A stretch of DNA of 64,000 nucleotides from Azospirillum sp. 51_20 (lineage in GTDB: Bacteria; Pseudomonadota; Alphaproteobacteria; RF32; CAG-239), in the NCBI GenBank assembly GCA_001917175.1, contig MNTV01000020.1, positions 98,043 to 162,042 of the forward strand. The letters run 5' to 3'. Below the pieces are notes generated by a model. The model was not told the DNA's origin, searched no databases, and saw nothing but the letters and a program-made list of their open reading frames with translations. This document shows, one piece after another, positions 46,639 to 55,815 of this stretch. Position numbers and translations under genes: made by a program. Positions within the stretch are counted from its first letter, which is position 1. The number at the start of each line of letters is the position of its first letter.

Positions 46639-47331
46639 TCAGATTTTCACCAGCATTCGCGAACTGTCGTTGCCGCCGATTCGGGAAAATTCCCCGGCAT
46701 AAGGATACCAAACCGTAAACTCCCCGTTTTCAGCCCTGCCTGTAAGCAGCCAACGAAACACCCCGTCAAAATCGGGAACACCGGCCTCATTCATCATGGC
46801 GCTCAATTCGTCTCTGCAACTCATTATATACGGCACGTCATCTTCAGCCGTCAAACGCAGATTACATTTCGCAGCTGCCGACTGAATATCTTTGGCAAAC
46901 AGATTAACCGGCGTTATGCCGGCAATGACCAGTACGGAAGAAAGCGCAAATCCGCGTAACCTTCCGCTTTTCTCAATCACATAACAAAGGCGTCCGGCAT
47001 ATTGTTCACGTACCGCCGCATACACTTCTGAAGAAGCCGCGTCATCGGCAACCGTAATAATCCGGTCGGAAAAACGCTTTATCAGCTTAGCGCTCAAAAC
47101 CGGCTGTTCGATTCGCAGCAGGCGCCTCCGCAACAGCTCTTCCACCTGTTTGTCATGATCGGCATAAGGTTCATAACCGCGTATCATCCAATTGATCCAG
47201 GCTTCATAAACAAACGACCAGTCTTTGCCGTCGGCAAAAGATTGCCATTGTTCAACGGAAGCGTTAACTCCGGGTGTCTTCACTGCTGTTTTTGGGCTCT
47301 CTGACAATTTTTCTTTTTGTAACAATTCCAT
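46639..47331 (-). CDS. Protein of unknown function
   Basis: A 230-residue soluble protein without signal peptide. The middle is helical (E-E-L-L-R-R-R-L-L-R-I-E, I-I-T-V-A-D-D-A-A-S-S-E-V-Y-A-A-V-R); the end is beta-rich (F-T-V-W-Y-P-Y-A-G-E-F). No family recognised. It and the unknown gene at 52.4 kb are both stand-alone minus-strand genes ending in a strong terminator inside the interruptions of the ribosomal cluster. No ribosome-related feature is seen. Confidence 0.7.
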   Translation of the reverse strand: MELLQKEKLSESPKTAVKTPGVNASVEQWQSFADGKDWSFVYEAWINWMIRGYEPYADHDKQVEELLRRRLLRIEQPVLSAKLIKRFSDRIITVADDAASSEVYAAVREQYAGRLCYVIEKSGRLRGFALSSVLVIAGITPVNLFAKDIQSAAAKCNLRLTAEDDVPYIMSCRDELSAMMNEAGVPDFDGVFRWLLTGRAENGEFTVWYPYAGEFSRIGGNDSSRMLVKI

Positions 47332-47424
47332 AAAGATAATAATTTTAGGTTAGTCTTAATAATTAATCTCAGGTCGGGCAGGATAGCACTTTAAATTAAA
47401 AATACAACCCCGAAATTTGCCCCA

Positions 47425-47680
47425 CCATAAACGCCCGCCGGCAAGCCGCCGGATTTTCCCCGGCCGGATTCCCCCCCCTTGTCAAAACGGCTTCTGTCTT
47501 TCACTTCCCCTGCCTAAAAATCTGCCGCCTCAGCCTTCCCGCCATAAACGCCCGCCGGCAAGCCGCTGAATTTTCCCCGGCCGGATTCCCCCTCTTGTCA
47601 AAACGGCTTCTGTCTTTCACTTCCCCTGCCCAAAAATCTGCCGCCTCAGCCTTCCCGCCATAAACGCCCGCCGGCTTTCC
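47425..47680. repeat. 116-117-bp tandem repeat, 2.2 copies
   Basis: Copies start at 47425, 47542 and 47658 with CCATAAACGCCCGCCGGC. First two are ~95% alike; the third is partial. They lie in the gene-free spacer between the unknown gene and rpoA; a minus-strand frame through them is only the repeat translated. Confidence 0.88.
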
Positions 47681-47979
47681 GCCAACAGCATTTGCCACTC
47701 GGATCCGCACAGTCGGCTCCGGCCGCCACGCTTCTGCTCTGATTTTTCACCTGTATCGTTTGTCTGCTATGTTCCTCGTTCCTATATTTTATCCGCCATA
47801 TTGATTTTCGTTTTTCCCGCGACTGATACTCATAAGCCGTACCTACCGTATATATCCTTCAATTTTCAAGCTTTTCGGCAAAAACAGATTTTTTCTTCCT
47901 GCTTTCCCGTTTCTCTTTAAAATTTTCTTCTTTCCGTTTTTTCGTTTTTACAAATACCTTCGGCAGACCGGGAGCTCTA

Positions 47980-48099
47980 AAACAGCCGCAAACTTTACAG
48001 TTTAAGCATGATCAAAGGCGACGACGGGACTTCTTTGCCCCGACACTTAAGCATTCAGCCCCGGGTAAGCCCGGAATATTCTGTCAGGAATGCAATAAA
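47980..48099 (+). repeat. Intergenic element A, copy 1
   Basis: Shares an ordered set of blocks with copy 2 (54870-54985): an AAAC...GTTT hairpin at the start, CATTCA, a CCCGGG..CCCGG hairpin, and ATGCAA near the end. The blocks are more conserved than what separates them, and stems are kept, suggesting a structured RNA or decayed repeat. Confidence 0.5.
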
Positions 48100-48101
48100 A
48101 C

Positions 48102-48136
48102 AAAAAACTCTCCCGCCGCTGCGGAAGAGTTTTTAT
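48102..48136. terminator. Terminator after rpoA
   Basis: Stem ACTCTTCCG.../...CGGGAGAGT (one bulge) with T6 on the minus side and T5 on the plus side, 18 bases after the rpoA stop. It confirms that rpoA ends its transcript and that rplQ is separate. Confidence 0.8.
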
Positions 48137-48153
48137 TTAACCGATATCCGGAT

Positions 48154-49164
48154 TTAGAAGTGATCGTCTACGCGTTTGATCAGTTCTTCAATGTTTTCCG
48201 GCGGCCAGCCCGGGGTTTCCATACCCAGATGAATACCCATTTTGGCCAGCACTTCTTTGATCTCGTTTAACGACTTGCGGCCGAAGTTCGGCGTCCTCAG
48301 CATCTCGGCTTCGGTCTTCTGAACCAGGTCGCCGATATAAACGATGTTGTCGTTCTTCAGGCAGTTGGCCGAACGAACCGAAAGCTCAAGTTCTTCAACC
48401 TTCTTCAACAGATTCTTGTTGAACGGCAGTTCTTCTTTTTCAACTTCGGCTTCGTTTTCCGGTTCGTCAAAATTAATGAACGGCTTTAACTGGTCTTGCA
48501 GAATGCGGGCAGAGAAGGCAACCGCGTCTTCCGGCGTAACCACACCGTTGGTTTCAACGACCAAAGTCAGCTTGTCATAGTCGGTAACCTGTCCGACACG
48601 GGTACGGTCAACACGGTAGGAAACGCGTTTGACCGGCGAATAAATCGCATCAACGGCAATCAGCCCGATCGGCGCATCGGCCGGTTTGTTCTGGCTGGCC
48701 GGAACATAACCTTTTCCGGTATTAACCGTCAGTTCCATGTTGATTTTGGCGCCGGCGTCCAGCGTGCAGATAAAGAGATCGGGGTTTTTGATTTCAACGT
48801 CATGGCCGGTTTCAATCATCGCCGCCGTCACTTCGCACGGACCTTCCGCCTTCAGATACATGGTCTTCTGGCCTTCGCTGTGAACGGCGACGGCCAGTCC
48901 CTTGATGTTCAGGACAATATCGGTAACGTCTTCTCTTACACCCGGGATAACCGAAAATTCATGTAACACGCCGTCGATCTTGATCGCCGTAACGGCGCCG
49001 CCCTGCAGGGAAGAGAGCAAAATGCGTCTTAACGCGTTGCCGAGAGTAAGACCGAATCCTCTCTCCAAAGGTTCAACCACAATCTTGGCTTTGTTGCCGC
49101 CATCGCTGGGAACAATTTCAAGATTAGTCGGTTTAATAAGTTCTTGCCAATTCTTTTGAATCAC
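48154..49164 (-). CDS. rpoA: RNA polymerase alpha subunit
   Basis: 336 residues. N-terminal dimerisation domain with E-R-G-F-G-L-T-L-G-N-A-L-R-R-I-L-L-S-S-L (about 35-54); linker ~235-250; C-terminal DNA-binding domain with S-V-R-S-A-N-C-L-K and L-G-M-E-T-P-G-W-P. It assembles RNA polymerase and contacts activators. Last gene of the secY-adk-rpsM-rpsK-rpoA transcript. Confidence 0.97.
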   Translation of the reverse strand: MIQKNWQELIKPTNLEIVPSDGGNKAKIVVEPLERGFGLTLGNALRRILLSSLQGGAVTAIKIDGVLHEFSVIPGVREDVTDIVLNIKGLAVAVHSEGQKTMYLKAEGPCEVTAAMIETGHDVEIKNPDLFICTLDAGAKINMELTVNTGKGYVPASQNKPADAPIGLIAVDAIYSPVKRVSYRVDRTRVGQVTDYDKLTLVVETNGVVTPEDAVAFSARILQDQLKPFINFDEPENEAEVEKEELPFNKNLLKKVEELELSVRSANCLKNDNIVYIGDLVQKTEAEMLRTPNFGRKSLNEIKEVLAKMGIHLGMETPGWPPENIEELIKRVDDHF

Positions 49165-49262
49165 GTGGATATCCTCATTTAAAGTGCATATGCATATTTA
49201 CAAAAAATCAAAAGACGGCGAGGCTAAAAAAACTTTTAGCCTCACTATCAAAAAGCCGAAAA

Positions 49263-49646
49263 TTACACGCGGCGGCGTTTGCGCAGACGGCAGCCGTTGT
49301 GCGGAATCGGAGTAACGTCACGGATAGTGGTAATGGTAAAACCGACAACCTGCAAAGCTCTGATTGCGGATTCTCTGCCCGAACCCGGACCCTTGACTTC
49401 GACTTCCAAAGTTTTCATACCGTTTTCGATAGCTTTTCTGCCGGCCTCTTCGGCGGCAACCTGAGCCGCATAGGGAGTCGATTTGCGGGAACCTTTAAAG
49501 CCCTGCGCGCCGGCCGTAGACCAGGCTACGGTATTTCCCTGAGCATCAGTAATGGTGATTCGAGTGTTGTTAAAAGTAGAATTCACATGTGCGACACCGG
49601 CAGTGATGTTCTTCTTTTCTTTTTTCTTCTGTGTTGCTTTTGCCAT
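49263..49646 (-). CDS. rpsK: Small-subunit ribosomal protein S11
   Basis: 127 residues with the S11 signatures H-V-N-S-T-F-N-N-T-R-I-T-I, A-G-A-Q-G-F-K-G-S-R-K-S-T-P-Y-A-A-Q and the C-terminal H-N-G-C-R-x-R-K-R-R-R-V. It binds the 30S platform near the E site. Followed by rpoA after ~100 bases. Confidence 0.97.
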   Translation of the reverse strand: MAKATQKKKEKKNITAGVAHVNSTFNNTRITITDAQGNTVAWSTAGAQGFKGSRKSTPYAAQVAAEEAGRKAIENGMKTLEVEVKGPGSGRESAIRALQVVGFTITTIRDVTPIPHNGCRLRKRRRV

Positions 49647-49664
49647 TTGGGACCCTACCTCTTC

Positions 49665-50033
49665 TTATTTCTTCTTGTTTGCAACGGTTTTGCGTTTGCC
49701 TTTGCGGGTACGAGCATTCTGTTTGGTGCTCTGACCGCGGACCGGCAGTCCTTTACGATGACGCAGTCCTCTGTAGCAGCCGAGGTCCATCAGTCTTTTG
49801 ATGTTAACCCCGACGTCGCGACGCAGTTCGCCTTCAACCAGGTAGTCGTGGTCAATAACCTCACGCACCTTGGCAATGTCTTCCTCAGACATATCCTGTA
49901 CGCGCACATCGGGCTTCACCCCTGATTTTGCGCAAATGTCCTGAGCAGTTTTTCTACCGATACCAAAAATATAAGTCAAAGCGATTTCAATTCTTTTGGC
50001 AGTCGGAATATTTACACCAGCTATACGAGCCAA
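49665..50033 (-). CDS. rpsM: Small-subunit ribosomal protein S13
   Basis: 122 residues: M-A-R-I-A-G-V-N-I-P at the start, L-T-Y-I-F-G-I-G, and the R-G-L-R-H-R-K-G-L-P-V-R-G-Q end with a basic tail. It sits in the 30S head and contacts the P-site tRNA. 18 bases upstream of rpsK. Confidence 0.97.
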   Translation of the reverse strand: MARIAGVNIPTAKRIEIALTYIFGIGRKTAQDICAKSGVKPDVRVQDMSEEDIAKVREVIDHDYLVEGELRRDVGVNIKRLMDLGCYRGLRHRKGLPVRGQSTKQNARTRKGKRKTVANKKK

Positions 50034-50177
50034 ATTTCATCTCCATTATTTTTAAAAATTAAAACTCAAAAAGTTGATCACCACTTTTCAAAATTAAGCC
50101 GGATTATATGCTAATATTTATTTGTGTCAACCCTTACTTTCAGCATTTTTTCAAAAAAGTTACTTTTTGTTAAACAC

Positions 50178-50852
50178 TTATTTGTTTTTCAGCGCCTCAT
50201 CAATCCGTTCGGCGACAACCTCTACCGTACCGTTGCCGTCGATGCTGCGCAGCAATCCGTTTTCTTTATAATACGCAATCGTCGGATATGTAAAATTGCG
50301 GTATTTTTCCAAACGGCGTTCGATCGTTTCCTTCGTATCGTCGAGTCGTCTGGAAAATTTCGTTCCGCCGCAGATGTCGCACACACCCGGCACCTTCGGC
50401 TTATGATACTTGTCGCTGTAGCTTTCGCCGCAGGTCATGCAGGTATAACGCCCCAGGATTCGGTCGACGATAATATGGTCGGGTACCTGAATTTCGATCA
50501 CCGCATTCAGCGTAATCCCTTTCTCGTTCAACATGTTTTCCAAAACTTCGGCCTGTTTCAGAGTCCGCGGAAAACCGTCGAGGATAAAGCCTTTCTTGCA
50601 GTCCGGCTCCTCAATCCGGTTGGAAACCATCTTGATCATCAGTTCATCGGGGGCAAAACCGCCGGCGGCCAGATGATCTTTCAGCTGGTTACCGATTTCA
50701 GTCCCCTTTTTGACTTCTTCCCTCAGCATCTCGCCGGTCGAAAGATGGCAAATGCCGTACCTGCGCTTAAGAACGCTGGCCTGTGTTCCTTTTCCGGTAC
50801 CCGGCGCGCCGGTCATTACCAGATGCAGTCCTTCTCCGTTCTTAAAACTCAT
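50178..50852 (-). CDS. adk: Adenylate kinase with zinc-type lid
   Basis: 224 residues: P-loop G-A-P-G-T-G-K-G-T-Q, F-I-L-D-G-F-P-R-T and a long lid (about 125-165) containing C-M-T-C-G and C-D-I-C-G, the four-cysteine zinc site seen in many alphaproteobacterial and Gram-positive enzymes. It balances AMP, ADP and ATP. Start overlaps the secY stop by one base, as usual for secY-adk. Confidence 0.95.
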   Translation of the reverse strand: MSFKNGEGLHLVMTGAPGTGKGTQASVLKRRYGICHLSTGEMLREEVKKGTEIGNQLKDHLAAGGFAPDELMIKMVSNRIEEPDCKKGFILDGFPRTLKQAEVLENMLNEKGITLNAVIEIQVPDHIIVDRILGRYTCMTCGESYSDKYHKPKVPGVCDICGGTKFSRRLDDTKETIERRLEKYRNFTYPTIAYYKENGLLRSIDGNGTVEVVAERIDEALKNK

Positions 50853-52210
50853 TATCTTCTCTTTCCTTTTTTGTTGACCAGAGCGGCTTTTTTCAAAAGT
50901 CCCTCATACTGATAGGCAATCAGATGCGTCTGTACCTGGCCGACGAAATCCATCGTTACCTGAACCACGATCAGAAGCGTGGTACCGCCGAGAACAAACG
51001 GAACCGACAGCTTGGAAATCAGAATTTCCGGCAAAATGCAGAGCGCGGTCAGATAAGCGGCGCCGAGCACGGTCAGGCGGGTAAGGACATAGTCAAGATA
51101 TTCGGCCGTGTTTTTGCCCGGACGGATGCCGGCGATAAAACCGCCGTGTTTTTTCAGATTGTCAGCCGTTTCTTCCGGATTGAACACAACCGCGGTGTAG
51201 AAAAAGGCAAAGAAGATGATCAAACCGGCATAAAGCGCCAGATAAAGCGGCTGACCGTGTCCCAAAAGCTGACTTAAGGTCTGTGCCCAGCTCGGGCCGT
51301 TGGTCGCCGAAAAGTTGGCGATCGTAATCGGCAGCAGCAAAAGCGAGCTGGCGAAAATCGGCGGAATAACGCCGGTCGGATTGATCTTAAGCGGCAGGTG
51401 AGAACTTTCCGAAGAAGTCATCATCCGCGCACCGACCTGACGCTTCGGATATTGAATGGTAATTTTGCGCTGAGCTCTTTCGACCAGAACGATGACATAG
51501 ATCAGAACCAGAACCATGACCATCAGCAGCAAAATGACCCACAACGACATTGAACCGACGCGTCCCAGTTCAAAAGTCTGTGCCAAAGCGGTCGGAATGT
51601 TGGCGATAATGCCGACGGTGATGATCAGCGAAGAACCGTTGCCAACCCCGCGGGAAGTAATCTGATCGCCCAGCCAGACGATAAACATGGTGCCGCCGAC
51701 CAGCGAAACGATGGTCGTAAACTTGAAAACAAAGCCCGGCATAACCACTGCCGAAAGCCCGGCGCTGCCGACCATGCCTTCAAGTCCGACGGCAATGCCG
51801 TAGCCTTGGATAATGGTAATCAGTACCGTCAGCACTTTGGTATAATGAACGATTTTGCGATGTCCGGCCTCGCCTTCCTTTTTAAGCGCGGCAAGCGACG
51901 GAACCACCGACTGTCCGAGCTGCAGAATAATGGACGCCGAAATATAGGGCATGATGTTGAGGGCAAAAATCGTCATACGTTCAAGCGCGCCGCCGGCAAA
52001 CATGTTGAACATGCCGAGGATACCGTTTGAATTGCGCGAAAAAATATCGGCCAAAATCTTCGGATCAATTCCCGGCAGCGGGATAAAAGTTCCCAGCCGG
52101 AAAACGATCAAAGCCAAAACAGTGAACCATAATCTTTTTTTCAGTTCCTCGGCTTTGCCAAACGCCGACATATCCAGATTGGCAGCCATCTTTTCTGCTA
52201 ATGATACCAT
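50852..52210 (-). CDS. secY: Protein translocase subunit SecY
   Basis: 452 residues from ATG 52210 (AAGGAAAC upstream), ten membrane helices. Recognisable: L-G-T-F-I-P-L-P-G-I-D near the start, the plug-side helix, P-K-R-Q-V-G-A-R in the cytosolic loop, and helices 7-10 to the C-tail. It forms the SecYEG channel. Usually directly after rplO; here 3 kb away with a terminator between, so transcribed from its own promoter. Confidence 0.96.
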   Translation of the reverse strand: MVSLAEKMAANLDMSAFGKAEELKKRLWFTVLALIVFRLGTFIPLPGIDPKILADIFSRNSNGILGMFNMFAGGALERMTIFALNIMPYISASIILQLGQSVVPSLAALKKEGEAGHRKIVHYTKVLTVLITIIQGYGIAVGLEGMVGSAGLSAVVMPGFVFKFTTIVSLVGGTMFIVWLGDQITSRGVGNGSSLIITVGIIANIPTALAQTFELGRVGSMSLWVILLLMVMVLVLIYVIVLVERAQRKITIQYPKRQVGARMMTSSESSHLPLKINPTGVIPPIFASSLLLLPITIANFSATNGPSWAQTLSQLLGHGQPLYLALYAGLIIFFAFFYTAVVFNPEETADNLKKHGGFIAGIRPGKNTAEYLDYVLTRLTVLGAAYLTALCILPEILISKLSVPFVLGGTTLLIVVQVTMDFVGQVQTHLIAYQYEGLLKKAALVNKKGKRR

Positions 52211-52345
52211 TTTTGTTTCCTTATCTTTAAAATAACCGAATTGGGGCGCAGAAGTGCCCATTTGGAAACAATCTAATACACAATTTTTAAATTATTGCAA
52301 CAACTTTCTCTTTATCCTCAATTTTTATAAAGAATCGGCTTAAAC

Positions 52346-52383
52346 AAAAAAAGAGCCCGCGAAAAACTTCGCAAGCCCTTTTT
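52346..52383 (-). terminator. Terminator before secY
   Basis: Minus-strand stem of about 10 bp (GGGCTTGCGAA/TTCGCGGGCTC, one mismatch) followed by seven T. It ends transcription of the unknown gene at 52.4 kb, so secY is not reached from rplO. Confidence 0.8.
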
Positions 52384-52395
52384 GCCAAAATTTTT

Positions 52396-53034
52396 TTATT
52401 TCGCACAACGGAGATAAGTTTTGTCACTGACAATCACCGGTTGGCGCTTTACTTCCTCGGGCAGACCGTTTACCGGACGATAGACGATAACCTCTGACAC
52501 ATGACGGTCGATTGCCGCGTTAAAAACATCCTCCGGCCGCAGCGAGGCAAAACGAACCTCGAACACAGCGTCACCGCCATCATCCAATTCTGCCGGCAAC
52601 TGTTGCAGTACCTCGTCAACGCCGGGACGCAGAAACATCCAGTACCCGCCGTAACGATGATAACAGATAAAACGTCCGACCTCTTGCAACTTTCCTGTCG
52701 GCAACGGTCGTCCGTCATCGGCAAAAACGGTGCTTTCTCGGTAAGAATAACCGTAATAATAGCTTTGACGCAGATCAACCGGCTTAGTAAAAACCAAATA
52801 CGTCACCTTGTCGTTGTCTTCCGGATCCGCCTTGCGTTTTTCGGCCTTGCAAATACGCATTAACGGTTTGATGCGCCATGCACGTTCAAGCAAAACGTCA
52901 ACCGTCATTTTTTCCGATTCAACCAGCATCGGAATAATTCGGTTGCGTTCTTCATACACTTTTCTTTGTACGTTTTGCGGGTTGAGCAGCAGCTCTTTTA
53001 AATTTTCCAATTTCCGCTCGAAATTTTGCTTCAT
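52396..53034 (-). CDS. Protein of unknown function
   Basis: A 212-residue soluble protein (start M-K-Q-N-F-E-R-K at 53034). The first ~60 residues are helical; then strands with a Y-Y-Y-G-Y-S-Y tyrosine cluster and Y-H-R-Y-G-G-Y-W-M-F. No family recognised, and no RNA-binding signature. It is one of the genes interrupting the spc operon and has its own terminator. Weak ribosome-binding site. Confidence 0.7.
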   Translation of the reverse strand: MKQNFERKLENLKELLLNPQNVQRKVYEERNRIIPMLVESEKMTVDVLLERAWRIKPLMRICKAEKRKADPEDNDKVTYLVFTKPVDLRQSYYYGYSYRESTVFADDGRPLPTGKLQEVGRFICYHRYGGYWMFLRPGVDEVLQQLPAELDDGGDAVFEVRFASLRPEDVFNAAIDRHVSEVIVYRPVNGLPEEVKRQPVIVSDKTYLRCAK

Positions 53035-53310
53035 AAACAATAGTATTTAATAAATAATAAGTCACTAACGGCTTAATTATACGCAAATCACGCTTTAGTC
53101 AATAAAATACTCTTTCGGCCATCTGCCGCGTGTAACCTTTAACACCGCGCTCCCGGCTTTCCTTTTCCGTCTGCACAGGTATACTGCTCTCCGCACCTTT
53201 TCCGCCGTATCCGATATCGTTCATTTTCTCTTCAGGTCCTTCGCCCGCATCAAAATAATCTCAATGGATACATCTCCAAAACACCCAATCGCCACTCTAC
53301 GCCGACAACT

Positions 53311-53873
53311 TGGCAACTCCAATACAAAAATTTGCTGCAGCAGACATCCCCTCCTCAAAAGAATTTTTATATTCAGACGCTCTCAAATTTATCAAAACCG
53401 TTATACAAGACATAGCAAAAGACTATTCACCGCAAAATCAAATTGCGAGACAAAAACAAATACACTATAATCGGCCAAGATATGTTCACCCCGATCTCCG
53501 CCGTGGAAACGGCCGGAAGATACTCAATAAAGAACCCGATCAATGGATCTGTGAAGACAATGCCGTTGCGCATAATTTGAATGGAGCCCGTGGAAACACG
53601 GATTGCCGAGGCAAGGCCTGAACGGTAAGAGAACACCGGCAAATGATTGTGGCCCCGGACGGCATGATCGTAAACACCCCCGAAAACATGGGAACATACG
53701 ACTTCGTTCCGCCCGGAGGGATTAATACATTTATTCATGGTGTTGTTGACGTCATCCCATGGATAATGTGGGGCAACAGCGAAAATGACAGGACGAGCAT
53801 CGGCGAAAGGCTGCTGAGTATCGGAAAAGGAATTATAAATAAAAGCACAGATTACTTTGCAGATGAAGAATAA
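53311..53873 (+). pseudogene. Broken gene in the spc interruption
   Basis: Protein-like pieces appear in changing frames: 53311-53465 (I-P-S-S-K-E-F-L-Y-S-D-A-L-K-F-I-K-T), then 53465-53577 (M-F-T-P-I-S-A-V-E-T-A-G-R-Y-S-I), then 53643-53873 (Y-D-F-V-P-P-G-G-I-N, V-V-D-V-I-P-W-I-M-W-G-N-S). Each starts where the preceding one ends in a stop or frameshift. I take it as one decayed gene; a 76-codon end frame may survive. Family not recognised. Confidence 0.55.
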
Positions 53874-53893
53874 ACTTAAATAAAAGGAACAAA

Positions 53894-54503
53894 ATGTTTA
53901 TCCTCAGTTATATATACTCAACAATTATAATTTTGTTATGTCAAATCAATAGCAAATCCCGATTTTGGGAGTTTTATACTGTTTGGATGCATCTTTGCCT
54001 TTCTCTACGCAAATTTAATTGTTTTGTACAAATACGCCACCATATTCGTTGAAAAAAACATAAAGAAAGAAAAATTGAACGAAAAGGATATTTATTATCT
54101 TATCACCTCAACCATTATTTTTGTAACCATCGGCGTCATATTGACGCGGGTGTACGACATAAACCAAATCGCGGCAAGTCAATTGAACTGCAATTGGATA
54201 ATAAGCCATGTTTGGATATTGTTTTTATCTCCCGCAACAGCATATGCCGTCGTGCTGATCACTTCAATATTAACCCTTGCGAAAGCGTTTGCAAAACAAG
54301 ATGTTTCTTTGTTTTTAGACGACATATGGATAAATCTCTTTGTTTGGACCAATTTCATCATCTTATGCAAATATCTGTATCGTTTCGCCCGCAAAACCAG
54401 AAAAAAAGAGCCGCTTTCACAAACAGATTCCATTCTCCTGATCACGGCTTTGCTGATGTTTGTTACGATCGGGGTTATCGCCGCCTTCGGACTAAGAGCC
54501 TGA
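53894..54503 (+). pseudogene. Frameshifted membrane-protein gene
   Basis: A frame from ATG 53894 (after AAAGGAAC) gives 22 residues of a membrane helix, then a shift near 53955 is needed to enter the long frame that runs to 54503. The long frame (at least 159 residues) holds four or five membrane helices, with related halves (L-I-T-S-T-I-I-F-V-T-I-G-V-I and L-I-T-A-L-L-M-F-V-T-I-G-V-I). Its last codons are duplicated at 54543-54580. Translation from an internal start is possible. Confidence 0.55.
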
Positions 54504-54869
54504 AACAACTCCCGCTGCCCGCTTTTTCAAATTTGAAAACTCATCGCCGCCTTCGGGCTGAAAGGCTGAAAAACAACTTATTAATCGGCTTTTCCTGTTT
54601 GATTACAGCCGCTTTCTGCCCGGATTTCAATTAAGGCACAGACAATGCCGATACGGCCGATGCCGGCGGCATCTTGCCTTTTTTATGCAAATTCGATTGT
54701 CTTGTACGGATATTCCGCCAAACTTTAAATATGACCTGCTTCGCAAACGAAGTAAGAAGTAAAACGCAAAAACGGCCGGCCTGCCGAGCATACTTCTGAC
54801 AAACAGCCCTTTGCAAACCGGAAAAATCAGAAAAACATCAATGATGTCTCCCGACAAGCGAGAAATTCC

Positions 54870-54985
54870 GAAACGGCCGCAAACCTAACGGTTTGACCAC
54901 GAACAAAAGCACAAAGCGATCTTGTCCCGGCACCAAGGCATTCAACCCGGATAAAACCCGGATTTTCTACTGGGCATGCAACAAA
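54870..54985 (+). repeat. Intergenic element A, copy 2
   Basis: Counterpart of 47980-48099, with the same blocks in the same order. It lies in the spc interruption; copy 1 lies in the alpha interruption. Confidence 0.5.
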
Positions 54986-55054
54986 CTCTCATCGGTTGAC
55001 GCGAATGGCCTTAATCACTTTTCCCGGATAGCAGATGCAAATGAAGCGCAAACC

Positions 55055-55242
55055 CGGCGGCCGGACCGGTATGTCTGCATCTGCCTGCTCGTGCTGATAC
55101 TTGAACCATAAACGTCCACTAGCTAACGTAAGTGATTTAACCATTCCGAAACTCAAACGCCCAGCCCGAAGCTGCGCAGACTTTACGGCCGGGCCGGTAT
55201 ATCTGTGCATCTGTCTGCCTGCTCAGACGCTCGAACCATAAA
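55055..55242. repeat. Two ~58-bp direct copies
   Basis: 55055-55112 and 55184-55242 share GGCCGG-CCGGTAT, CTGCATCTG, CTGCCTGCTC and a closing GAACCATAAA. No gene lies between them and rplO. Confidence 0.65.
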
Positions 55243-55269
55243 AAAACCTCCCTTCGGGGAGGCTTTTTT
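55241..55269. terminator. Terminator after rplO
   Basis: Stem CCTCCC/GGGAGG with a TTCG loop; A6 on the left and T6 on the right. It closes the S10-spc transcript 17 bases after rplO, before the interruption. Confidence 0.88.
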
Positions 55270-55285
55270 ATAAATTCCTATCTGC

Positions 55286-55753
55286 TTAAGCGCCGATAAT
55301 ATTAACTTTGCCGCCGGCTTTTTCAATCGCGGCAACCGCAGCCTTGGAAGCCGAGTTGACCGAAATCGTAACCGCCGTGGTGACCGCACCGCGCGCCAGC
55401 AGACGAACACCGTCGTAAGTTTTGGTAACAATGCCGGCATTCGACAAAGCGGCCAAATCTACGGCGTCGGCTTTCAACTTGCCGGCGTCAATCGCCGTCT
55501 GCAAAGTGTCGAGATTAACGACGGCAAAAACTTTGGCAAACGGATTTTTGAAACCGCGTTTCGGAAGTCTGCGGTAAATCGGCATCTGACCACCTTCAAA
55601 ACCGTTAATGGCGACGCCGCTGCGAGCTTTCTGCCCCTTCTGACCGTGTCCGGAAGTTTTGCCCTTTCCGCTGCCGATTCCGCGGCCGACACGAATACGG
55701 TTCTTGGTTGCCCCGCAGTTGTCTTTTAATTCGTTAAGTTTCATTTTTTTCAC
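55286..55753 (-). CDS. rplO: Large-subunit ribosomal protein L15
   Basis: 155 residues. M-K-L-N-E-L-K-D opens it, then the glycine/lysine-rich G-R-G-I-G-S-G-K-G-K-T-S-G-H-G and F-E-G-G-Q-M-P-I-Y-R-R-L-P-K-R-G-F. Binds 23S rRNA in the interior of the 50S subunit. Normally next to secY; here followed by a terminator. Confidence 0.97.
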   Translation of the reverse strand: MKKMKLNELKDNCGATKNRIRVGRGIGSGKGKTSGHGQKGQKARSGVAINGFEGGQMPIYRRLPKRGFKNPFAKVFAVVNLDTLQTAIDAGKLKADAVDLAALSNAGIVTKTYDGVRLLARGAVTTAVTISVNSASKAAVAAIEKAGGKVNIIGA

Positions 55754-55815
55754 CTAATTTCATAATTCGGAACTTAAGAAGGGCGGGGGTTGCCGCCCCC
55801 TTTCGCTCCGGCTTA

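Noticed and set aside
47501..47710. Minus-strand 69-codon frame before rpoA
   Set aside because: It is the 116-bp tandem repeat read as protein.
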